Source: Oscillospiraceae bacterium (GTDB lineage: Bacteria; Bacillota; Clostridia; Oscillospirales; Oscillospiraceae). From it: a stretch of DNA of 7,506 nt. The DNA lies in assembly GCA_017501805.1 (NCBI GenBank), contig JAFVWG010000160.1, positions 1 through 7,506 of the forward strand, in the 5' to 3' direction. Below, piece by piece: positions 1-4,924 of the stretch. Below the pieces are notes generated by a model. The model did no database searches, was not told the origin of the DNA, and worked only from the letters and a program-made list of their open reading frames with translations. A program made the position numbers and the translations under genes. Each line of letters opens with the position of its first letter. Within the stretch, counting starts at the first letter, position 1.

Positions 1-31
1 GATTTGCATTGACTCAGCCCCACGCGCCGCT

Positions 32-81
32 GCCGCTGATGCAAACCACACCAAACTGCACAGCAGCCAAACAGCCGCCTG
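32..81. repeat. Direct repeat copy A (50 bp, imperfect)
   Basis: This segment begins GCCGCTGATG and matches 341-390 at 44 of 50 positions without gaps, counted by eye. The two copies are 309 bp apart in the same orientation. Similarity fades just past the 50 bp on the right. Neither copy is in a supported gene, so this looks like a noncoding interspersed or locally duplicated element rather than a protein domain repeat. Confidence 0.7.
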
Positions 82-253
82 CCGCAGCCGAAGATTGAAA
101 GAACCAAAGGCGCCGTTGGAAAACCGCACGCACTTCCGCAAGGTCGGCAGAAGCGGCAGCGAAGCATAACGCACAGTTGATTCGATCTTTGCGCGCCGTA
201 AGGCTTTCTCCGCACCCTCAGCGATCCTCCAAAGCGCCTTTTCTTTTGGAGTA

Positions 254-298
254 CAAGAACCGTTTTCTTTTGGCGCTGTCAAAAGAAAATGGGTCTTG
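254..298. repeat. Long inverted repeat, hairpin with 19-nt arms
   Basis: The arms 254-272 and 280-298 pair with 17 Watson-Crick pairs, one G-T wobble (262/290) and one mismatch (259/293), around the 7-nt loop GCGCTGT. The inner ten pairs are perfect (TTTTCTTTTG against CAAAAGAAAA). An extra direct copy of TTTTCTTTTGG lies just outside at 239-249, so the arm sequence occurs three times in about 50 bp. It could fold in RNA from either strand. It is too far (over 200 bp) downstream of the decarboxylase operon to be its main terminator, so a mobile palindromic element or a fail-safe terminator is more likely. Confidence 0.7.
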
Positions 299-340
299 AA
301 AGGCCTTTCATCATTTCAGAAAAGAGACCGTTTCCCAAGC

Positions 341-390
341 GCCGCTGATGCGATCCACACCAAACCGCACAGCAGTCAAACAGTCACCTG
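341..390. repeat. Direct repeat copy B (50 bp, imperfect)
   Basis: This is the second copy of the element at 32-81, with six substitutions and no indels. It is followed within 15 bp by the palindrome at 404-425, whereas copy A is followed by unrelated sequence, so only the 50-bp core is shared. Confidence 0.7.
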
Positions 391-403
391 CTGCCATCTT
401 CGC

Positions 404-475
404 GGCGCGATGTGGGCATCGCGCCCTACGCGCAGGTATCCCGACTTCCGCCGTAGGGATGGGACTTCCCCATCC
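404..475. repeat. Two short GC-rich palindromes
   Basis: GGCGCGATG at 404-412 pairs perfectly with CATCGCGCC at 417-425 around a TGGG loop (9-bp stem). GGATGGG at 457-463 pairs with CCCATCC at 469-475 around a 5-nt loop. Neither is followed by a T-tract, so they are poor terminators. From memory, the first palindrome resembles an interspersed noncoding repeat seen in gut Clostridia genomes, but no search was possible here. Confidence 0.5.
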
Positions 476-499
476 GTCTGCCGCTTTTGTGCAATGCGC

Positions 500-528
500 A
501 AAAAGAGCGGGCGCAGCTGCGCCCGCTC
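500..528 (-). terminator. Rho-independent terminator of the decarboxylase operon
   Basis: Read on the minus strand, a 10-bp GC-rich stem (505-514 with 519-528, AGCT loop) is followed at once by five T residues (A500-A504 on the plus strand). It starts 22 bp past the beta-subunit stop codon. This is the classic intrinsic terminator layout and marks the 3' end of the four-gene operon. Confidence 0.9.
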
Positions 529-550
529 CTGTTCTTTATGGAATTTTCGT

Positions 551-1774
551 TCAGCCGAACACGCTCAGCAGGAAGCCTGCGGCGATGGCGGAGCCGATAA
601 CGCCCGCAACGTTGGGACCCATGGCGTGCATCAGGAGGAAGTTGGAAGGATTCGCCTTCTGTCCTTCGACCTGGCTGACGCGCGCCGCCATCGGGACGGC
701 GCTGACGCCGGCGGAGCCGATCAGCGGATTGATCTTGCCGCCGGAGAGCTTGTACATCAGCTTGCCGAACAGCAGACCGCCGACGGTGGAGATGGCGAAC
801 GCCACGAGACCGAGCACAACGATCTTGATCGTTTCCAGCGTCAGGAAGCGCGCGCCGATGGTCGTCGCACCGACGGAGGTAGCAAGCAGGATCGTAACAA
901 TGTTCATCAGGGCGTTCTGCACGGTGTCGCTCAGCCGCTCGGTGACGCCGCACTCGCGGAAGAGGTTGCCCAGCATCAGGCAGCCGATCAGCGGAGCGGT
1001 GGAGGGCAGCAGCAGGATCACGAACGCGGCAACGAGGATCGGGAAAATGATCTTCTCGGTCTTCGTGACCTCGCGGGTCTGCACCATCTTGACCTCGCGC
1101 TCCTTTTTGGTGGTCAGAAGACGCATCAGAGGCGGCTGGATCAGCGGGATCAGCGCCATATAGGAGTACGCGGCGATCGCGATCGCACCCAGCAGGTGCG
1201 GAGCGAGCTTGGTGGCCAGGAAAATGGCGGTGGGGCCGTCCGCGCCGCCGATGATGCCGATGGAGGCAGCTTCGGGACCGGTGAAGCCGAGGGCGATCGC
1301 GCCGAAGAAGGCAACGAACACACCGAGCTGTGCCGCAGCGCCGAGCAGCAGGCTCTTGGGGTTGGAGATCAGCGGACCGAAGTCCGTCATCGCGCCGACG
1401 CCCATAAAGATGATCGAGGGATAAATGCCGCCCTTGACGCCGATGTAGAAGATGTCGAGCAAACCGCCGTGGTGGATGATGTCCGTAAAGCTCAGATGCT
1501 CGATCACCTCGCCTCCGGCAGTCACAAAGGGAGTTCCGGCAATGTAGGCGTCCCACATTTCCGCGTGATACAGGTTTGCGCCGGGCAGGTTCGTGAGCAG
1601 GCAGCCGAAGGCGATGCCGACGAGCAGCAGCGGCTCAAATTTCTTGACGATACCCAGATACAGCAGCACGCAGGCGACCGCGACCATCACGAGCGACTTC
1701 CAGCCGTCTCCGACGAAAAACGCGGAGAAGCCGGATTCCTGCGCGAGCCTCAAGAGGGTCATGCCGATATTCAT
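551..1774 (-). CDS. oadB: Na+-translocating decarboxylase beta subunit (OadB-type)
   Basis: This 407-residue multispan membrane protein is the sodium channel and carboxybiotin decarboxylase of the complex: it releases CO2 from carboxybiotin, takes up a proton and exports Na+. It carries the family signature GGADGPT (176-182) and the stretch starting NPLIGSAG (349 on). The residues shown by mutagenesis to be essential in Klebsiella OadB (D203, Y229, N373, G377, S382, R389) all fall on identical residues here at a constant offset of 24: D179, Y205, N349, G353, S358, R365. This strongly argues for an active pump. The length is normal for the family. The start is chosen because TAAGGAGG, which overlaps the stop codon of the biotin carrier gene, lies just upstream of ATG 1774. 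It is the last gene of the operon, 12 nt after the carrier, and is followed by a terminator. The partner alpha subunit (carboxyltransferase of the OadA type) points to oxaloacetate, though a beta subunit alone cannot tell oxaloacetate from methylmalonyl- or glutaconyl-CoA decarboxylases. Confidence 0.95.
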   Translation of the reverse strand: MNIGMTLLRLAQESGFSAFFVGDGWKSLVMVAVACVLLYLGIVKKFEPLLLVGIAFGCLLTNLPGANLYHAEMWDAYIAGTPFVTAGGEVIEHLSFTDIIHHGGLLDIFYIGVKGGIYPSIIFMGVGAMTDFGPLISNPKSLLLGAAAQLGVFVAFFGAIALGFTGPEAASIGIIGGADGPTAIFLATKLAPHLLGAIAIAAYSYMALIPLIQPPLMRLLTTKKEREVKMVQTREVTKTEKIIFPILVAAFVILLLPSTAPLIGCLMLGNLFRECGVTERLSDTVQNALMNIVTILLATSVGATTIGARFLTLETIKIVVLGLVAFAISTVGGLLFGKLMYKLSGGKINPLIGSAGVSAVPMAARVSQVEGQKANPSNFLLMHAMGPNVAGVIGSAIAAGFLLSVFG

Positions 1775-1786
1775 GGCTGGCCCTCC

Positions 1787-2170
1787 TTACGAAAGAACAA
1801 CGAGCGGCGAGCCGGTGTCGACCGTGCTGCCTGCACTCACGACGACCTGCGCAACAACGCCGTCGCGCGGGGCGAGGATCTCGTTTTCCATCTTCATCGC
1901 TTCGAGCACAACGAGCAGATCGCCGGCCTTGACCGACGCGCCCTGCGTGCAGGCGACCTTCAGAATGTTGCCGGGCATCGGCGCGCAGACCTGCTCGCCG
2001 GCGGCAACGTTCACCGCGGCAGCGGGAGCGGGAGCCGGAGCGGGAGCCGGAGCGGCAGCGGCGGGGGCGGCAGCGGGAGCGCAGACTTCGTATTCCTTCT
2101 GCAGGATCGCTTTGCCCTGCTCTACTTCAACTTCGTAAACTTTTCCGTTGAGCGTAATTTCGTATTTCAC
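1787..2170 (-). CDS. Biotin carboxyl carrier protein of Na+-pumping decarboxylase
   Basis: This 127-residue protein carries the biotin that takes CO2 from the alpha subunit to the beta subunit. Residues 1-30 form a short N-terminal segment, 31-52 are an almost pure Ala/Pro hinge, and 58-127 are a biotinyl/lipoyl domain with the signature EAMKME. Lys93 is the biotinylation site, 34 residues from the C-terminus as usual. In Klebsiella-type enzymes this domain is fused to the alpha subunit; here it is a separate gene, as in many Clostridia and in the methylmalonyl-CoA enzyme of Veillonella. The start is a GTG whose last two bases, with the next A, form the TGA stop of the upstream gene (4-nt overlap, GTGA). 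A full AAGGAGGT site lies 9 nt before it, inside the last codons of that gene, which suggests tight translational coupling. Confidence is high for the function and good for the GTG start. Confidence 0.95.
   Translation of the reverse strand: MKYEITLNGKVYEVEVEQGKAILQKEYEVCAPAAAPAAAAPAPAPAPAPAAAVNVAAGEQVCAPMPGNILKVACTQGASVKAGDLLVVLEAMKMENEILAPRDGVVAQVVVSAGSTVDTGSPLVVLS
2018..2080 (-). repeat. Low-complexity Ala/Pro hinge-coding repeat
   Basis: These bases encode residues 31-51 of the biotin carrier. The part for residues 41-50 is a run of alternating Pro and Ala codons (five PA units) with near-identical 6- and 12-nt DNA units (GGAGCC/GGAGCG on the plus strand). The hinge lets the biotin domain swing between active sites. 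The repeated DNA could change length by slippage in 6-nt steps without breaking the frame. Confidence 0.8.
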
Positions 2171-2496
2171 GGTTTGGTGACCTCCTTGATGGAAATAAAG
2201 CGCAGTTCATTGAGCGGCTTGCCGATCTTGTCCGCGGCGATCGCCATGACCATAGCGGCCTCACGGTCGGGCACGCTGAAGCAGGCCACCTGTCCGCAGG
2301 AGCCGACAGCCTTCGGCTCTTCCGCGGGTGCGGCAGGCGCTGCGGGAGCGGGCGCCGCCTTTTTCGCGGAGGCGACCATGACCTTGCCGAGGAGCGTGAT
2401 GACGATCATCAGCAGGATCAGTCCGAAAAAGACCACTGCGTAGCCCGTCAGAGCAACAACTCCGGCTTCGGCGAAAGAAAGTCTTACGGGTTCCAT
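2167..2496 (-). CDS. oadG: OadG-type small membrane subunit of Na+-pumping decarboxylase
   Basis: This 109-residue protein is the likely gamma (delta in methylmalonyl-CoA enzymes) subunit, which anchors the soluble carboxyltransferase to the membrane pump. It has one predicted membrane segment at about residues 13-36, a basic KK pair at 45-46, an Ala/Pro-rich linker (about 47-61) and a small C-terminal domain (about 64-109) with an alternating hydrophobic AAMVMAIAADKIG helix, as seen in longer OadG/MmdD proteins. The histidine-rich C-terminal tail described for Klebsiella OadG is absent; two cysteines (C67, C72) lie at the start of the C-terminal domain instead. GGGAGG lies 7 nt before ATG 2496, which is 15 nt after the alpha-subunit stop. 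The 3' end overlaps the biotin carrier gene by 4 nt. Sequence conservation in this family is low, so the call rests on architecture and operon position together. Confidence 0.85.
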   Translation of the reverse strand: MEPVRLSFAEAGVVALTGYAVVFFGLILLMIVITLLGKVMVASAKKAAPAPAAPAAPAEEPKAVGSCGQVACFSVPDREAAMVMAIAADKIGKPLNELRFISIKEVTKP

Positions 2497-2511
2497 ATTC
2501 TTTCCTCCCTC

Positions 2512-3912
2512 TTACAGCTGGCGGATGGTGTAGGTGCAGACGTTTTCCTCTTTTTCCTTGCGCTTCTTGAGGAACGCCTCCGCCTGCGGCGGGAAGCAGA
2601 TGTAGCTCATCAGATCCTCTTCCGAGCGGGCGAGATCGCCGAGTGCTTCCTTCGCGGCCTTGAATTCTTCGCCGGTGCGCTTCGCGTCCTCAACACGGCA
2701 GTCAACGGGCTCGCTGTCGCCGAGCACCTTCTTGGTCAGTTCTTCGTCGATCGGACCGGGGGCGATGCCGTATTCACCCTTGATGTAGTTCTGCACTTCC
2801 TTGGAGATCTGCTTGTAGCGCTCGCCGAGGAGCACGTTCGTGACCGCCTGGTTGCCGACCATCTGGCTCAGCGGGGTGACCAGCGGGGGATAGCCGAGGT
2901 CCTTGCGGACGTTGGGGATCTCCGCAAGCGCTTCTTCGAACTTGTCCATCGCGTGCATATCGGTGAGGTTCGCGATCATATTCGAGAGCATACCGCCGGG
3001 GACCTTGTAGACCAGAGCCTGCGCGTCGGTCGCCATGCTCTTGGGATTGAGCGTACCGTTGTCGATGTACGCCTGCTTGATGGGCTTGAAGTAGTCGTTG
3101 ACGGCGTTGATCGCCTTCTCGTCCAGACCGCTGTCGATGCCGTACTGCTGCAGCGCGTAGAACATCGTCTCCGTCGCGGGCTGCGAGGTGCCGTTCGAGA
3201 AGCAGGAGGTCGCGCAGTCGATCACGTCCACGCCGGACTCGATCGCCTTGGTCAGCGTCATATACGCCATACCGGTGGTGCAGTGGGTGTGCAGGACGAT
3301 GGGCATATCGCCCAGCGCGTCCTTGATGCCCTTGATGAGCCCTTCGGCCTCGAAGGGGCTCATCGTGCCTGCCATATCCTTCAGGCAGATCGTCTGGAAG
3401 CCCATTTTCTGCAGCTCACGGCAGATCTCAATGTATTTTTCCACCGTGTGCACCGGGCTCTGCGTGTAGGAGATGCAGCCGGAGGCGACGGTGTTTTTCG
3501 TTGCGTATTTCAGCGTTGCGTCCAGCGCCGTGCCGAGGTTGCGCAGGTCATTGAGCGCGTCGAAGATGCGGATGACGTCGATGCCGTTCTTGATGGACAG
3601 CTCAACGAACTTTTCCACAACGTCGTCATGATAGTGCTTGTAGCCGAGCAGGTTCTGTCCGCGCAGCAGCATCTGGAGCTTGGTGTTGGGCATATGCTTG
3701 CGGATGTTGCGCAGACGCTCCCACGGATCCTCGTTCAGGTAGCGCAGGCAGGAGTCGAACGTCGCGCCGCCCCAGCACTCCACCGAGTAATATCCGGCCT
3801 TGTCCATCGTGGACAGGATGTCTTCGTAATCACCGTAGGGAAGACGCGTTGCCATCAGCGACTGGTTCGCGTCGCGCAGCACGGTCTCTGTGATTCTCAC
3901 GGTCCTATTCAT
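2512..3912 (-). CDS. oadA: Oxaloacetate decarboxylase alpha subunit, carboxyltransferase (no biotin domain)
   Basis: This 466-residue cytoplasmic subunit moves the carboxyl group of the substrate, most likely oxaloacetate (giving pyruvate), to biotin. It belongs to the pyruvate carboxylase/OadA/transcarboxylase 5S carboxyltransferase family. The N-terminal TIM barrel shows TETVLRDANQS (8-18) with metal ligand D14, the RIFDALND motif (115-122), the carboxylatable lysine K178 in CLKDMAGTM, and metal ligands H208 and H210 in LHTHCTTGMAYM. The conserved C-terminal half of the 5S core follows (about 300-440). The protein ends there: the hinge and biotin domain that extend Klebsiella-type OadA to about 590 residues are on a separate gene. 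The start is ATG 3912, not the in-frame ATG 3948, because GGGAGG lies 7 nt before 3912 and the family homology begins right there (MNRTVRITET). It is the first gene of the operon. Pyruvate carboxylase subunit B is the main alternative, but the neighbouring beta and gamma pump subunits argue for decarboxylation. Confidence 0.95.
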   Translation of the reverse strand: MNRTVRITETVLRDANQSLMATRLPYGDYEDILSTMDKAGYYSVECWGGATFDSCLRYLNEDPWERLRNIRKHMPNTKLQMLLRGQNLLGYKHYHDDVVEKFVELSIKNGIDVIRIFDALNDLRNLGTALDATLKYATKNTVASGCISYTQSPVHTVEKYIEICRELQKMGFQTICLKDMAGTMSPFEAEGLIKGIKDALGDMPIVLHTHCTTGMAYMTLTKAIESGVDVIDCATSCFSNGTSQPATETMFYALQQYGIDSGLDEKAINAVNDYFKPIKQAYIDNGTLNPKSMATDAQALVYKVPGGMLSNMIANLTDMHAMDKFEEALAEIPNVRKDLGYPPLVTPLSQMVGNQAVTNVLLGERYKQISKEVQNYIKGEYGIAPGPIDEELTKKVLGDSEPVDCRVEDAKRTGEEFKAAKEALGDLARSEEDLMSYICFPPQAEAFLKKRKEKEENVCTYTIRQL

Positions 3913-3961
3913 GGTTTTTCCTCCCAAATCGGGTCCTTTGCCCTTCATTTCTTTGCAGATT

Positions 3962-3990
3962 CTCCTCCGCGGCAGACCGCCGCAGAGGAG
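3962..3990 (-). other. Stable leader hairpin of decarboxylase operon
   Basis: The arms 3962-3973 and 3979-3990 pair at 11 of 12 positions (one C-A clash at 3968/3984) around a 5-nt loop. On the minus-strand transcript it lies about 50 nt before the oadA start codon. No T-run follows it, so it is not a simple terminator. It may stabilise the message or take part in leader control; no known riboswitch class was recognised. Confidence 0.5.
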
Positions 3991-4082
3991 TAACGTTCAA
4001 AATCCTGCGGCGTCCGGGGACGCATCATTCACATAGTTCCGGCGAGCGGAGCTTTCTGAAGTCCAAATCTCCACCAAATACC

Positions 4083-4111
4083 ACTATAACACATTCTCCG
4101 AAATTTTTCCA
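4083..4111 (-). promoter_or_regulatory. Predicted sigma-A promoter of the decarboxylase operon
   Basis: On the minus strand TGGAAA (4106-4111, 4 of 6 matches to the -35 consensus) is followed after 17 nt by TATAGT (4083-4088, 5 of 6 to the -10 consensus). It is in the AT-rich part of the gap upstream of oadA. Transcription would start near 4076, leaving a leader of about 165 nt. Confidence 0.55.
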
Positions 4112-4178
4112 CTATTATTTCATTTCTCGGAAAAAAGTTCTTCCGGGGATTGGAAAAATCCCCCTTTCAAAAAAGTCA

Positions 4179-4232
4179 TCCGCCGGTCGGAACGCTTTTC
4201 GGCAGTCGGCATAAGATGGAATGACCGGCGGA
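4179..4232. repeat. 10-bp inverted repeat flanking the small-gene promoter
   Basis: TCCGCCGGTC (4179-4188) and GACCGGCGGA (4223-4232) are perfect reverse complements, 34 bp apart. The predicted promoter of the 44-residue gene lies entirely between them, and the right arm covers the expected transcript start. It could be a split operator or could let the region form a cruciform; function is unknown. Confidence 0.6.
4192..4217 (+). promoter_or_regulatory. Possible sigma-K-like sporulation promoter
   Basis: AC at 4192-4193, a 16-nt spacer, and CATAAGAT at 4210-4217 match the Bacillus sigma-K pattern AC-N16-CATAnnnT (the usual final A is G here). The same bases hold TAAGAT, a fair sigma-A -10, but no good -35 lies 17 nt upstream. 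Transcription would begin near 4224, giving a leader of about 44 nt ahead of the small gene. The motif is short and can occur by chance, so this rests on position and on the sporulation-like product. Confidence 0.4.
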
Positions 4233-4267
4233 AACGCTGTGAAATCAAATTATGGAGGTAATCGATT

Positions 4268-4402
4268 ATGTCTTGCAACTCTTCCGGTATCTGCGCATTC
4301 GGCAACAGCTGGTGGTGGATCATTGTTCTGATCATCGTCCTTGTGATCTGGGGCGGCAACGGCTCGAGCTGCGGTCAGAACGACTGCGGCTGCGGCTGCT
4401 GA
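4268..4402 (+). CDS. Small Cys/Gly-rich single-span membrane peptide, YjcZ-like
   Basis: This 44-residue gene is supported by an ideal ribosome binding site, GGAGGT at 4254-4259, 8 nt before ATG 4268. The peptide starts MSCNSSGICAFGNS, has a strongly hydrophobic segment at about residues 15-28 (three Trp, then Ile/Leu/Val) ending in WGGNGSS, and closes with a Cys/Gly tail (CGQNDCGCGC) holding four of its six cysteines. The layout (short polar head, GNSWWW-type entry, one membrane span) recalls the small YjcZ/YuaB-like sporulation proteins annotated in Firmicutes, but the cysteine tail is unusual for them and exact family membership is inferred by eye. It is a single-gene unit, divergent from the decarboxylase operon and convergent with rpiB, with a possible sigma-K promoter and a shared hairpin terminator. 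A metal-binding or disulfide-crosslinked envelope or spore-coat role is possible but unproven. Confidence 0.7.
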   Translation: MSCNSSGICAFGNSWWWIIVLIIVLVIWGGNGSSCGQNDCGCGC

Positions 4403-4410
4403 TTACACAC

Positions 4411-4447
4411 GAAAACACGGGCGCACTGCTTCGGCAGTGCGCCCGTG
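4411..4447. terminator. Bidirectional terminator between the small gene and rpiB
   Basis: The arms 4416-4429 and 4434-4447 form a perfect 14-bp stem closed by a TTCG tetraloop. For rpiB, read on the minus strand, the stem is followed by TGTTTTC, a fair T-tract, starting 23 nt after the rpiB stop. For the plus-strand small gene it begins 13 nt after the stop and has a weaker tail (CCGCTTTATG). It therefore most likely ends both convergent transcripts, more firmly for rpiB. Confidence 0.85.
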
Positions 4448-4470
4448 CCGCTTTATGCTTCTGTTTTGGA

Positions 4471-4908
4471 TCAGGCTTCGTAGCTCATGATCTTCTCGAC
4501 GCGGCGCTGATGTCTGCCGCCCTCGAATTCCGTGGTCAGCCAGGTGTCCATGATCTCCAGCGCGAGCTTCTCGCCGGTGATCGCCGCACCGATGGCCATC
4601 ATATTGGTGTCGTTGTGCTGACGGGTCATCTTCGCGGAGAGCAGATCGTGCAGCAGAGCGCAGCGGATGCCGCGCACCTTGTTGGCGGTGATGCTCACGC
4701 CGATACCGGTCGTGCAGAGCACGATGCCCTTGTCACATTCGCCGGAAGCGACCGCGAGCGCGGCGGGACCGGCAAAATCCGGGTAGTCGCAGCTGTCAAG
4801 GCTGTCCGTGCCGAAGTCTCTGACCTCGTAGCCCTGTTCGGAAAGGTGTTTTTTTGCGATCTCCTTGAGCGCGTACGCGCCGTGATCGCAGGCAATTGCG
4901 ATTTTCAT
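4471..4908 (-). CDS. rpiB: Ribose-5-phosphate isomerase B
   Basis: This 145-residue cytoplasmic enzyme interconverts ribose 5-phosphate and ribulose 5-phosphate in the pentose phosphate pathway. It belongs to the RpiB/LacAB family and is full length. It shows the N-terminal MKIAIACDHGAY motif (D8, H9 bind substrate), the DYPDFA segment (41-46), the phosphate-binding and active-site loop with Cys65 followed by TTGIGVSITANK, and the catalytic RQHND motif with His98. The usual CGTGIG is CTTGIG here, with the catalytic Cys kept. The start is ATG 4908: GGAGG (4918-4922) is 9 nt before it, while the other nearby ATG at 4914 is only 3 nt from the site. Upstream in-frame residues belong to the preceding gene. 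It lies 16 nt behind the membrane-protein gene, so the two are almost surely co-transcribed. An allose-6-phosphate or galactose-6-phosphate isomerase role is possible in this family but less likely. Confidence 0.93.
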   Translation of the reverse strand: MKIAIACDHGAYALKEIAKKHLSEQGYEVRDFGTDSLDSCDYPDFAGPAALAVASGECDKGIVLCTTGIGVSITANKVRGIRCALLHDLLSAKMTRQHNDTNMMAIGAAITGEKLALEIMDTWLTTEFEGGRHQRRVEKIMSYEA

Positions 4909-4924
4909 TGTCATGATCCTCCAG

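Larger units (their letters stand above)
1..499. other. Gene-free repeat-bearing intergenic region
   Basis: No reading frame here has a ribosome binding site with a recognisable protein. The plus-strand frames that run out of it continue antisense into the decarboxylase operon and look like GC-composition shadows. It holds a diverged pair of 50-bp direct repeats, a long AT-rich inverted repeat, two short GC-rich palindromes and the downstream edge of the decarboxylase terminator. No tRNA, rRNA or CRISPR pattern was seen. The stretch from about 85 to 235 shows nothing recognisable. Confidence 0.6.

Noticed and set aside
32..390. The two 50-bp repeats as a CRISPR array
   Set aside because: There are only two diverged copies 309 bp apart, with no regular spacers and no cas genes.
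296..2443. 715-residue plus-strand open frame
   Set aside because: It is antisense to the beta subunit, the biotin carrier and the gamma subunit, has a biased Arg/Asp/Gln-rich composition, and is explained by the GC-rich third positions of the minus-strand genes.
3913..3948. Upstream in-frame ATG of oadA at 3948
   Set aside because: The spacing to any ribosome binding site is poor, while ATG 3912 has GGGAGG 7 nt upstream and coincides with the start of family homology.
2953..3993. 346-residue plus-strand frame opposite oadA
   Set aside because: It is antisense to a gene with unmistakable catalytic motifs and has no recognisable protein content.
4145..4163. GGGGATT/AATCCCC 7-bp hairpin in the divergent gap
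   Set aside because: It is followed by only a short, interrupted T-run on either strand and no gene ends there, so a terminator call is not supported.
4120..4359. 79-residue minus-strand frame across the small-gene promoter
   Set aside because: It lies opposite the 44-residue gene and its promoter, has no ribosome binding site and no recognisable domain.
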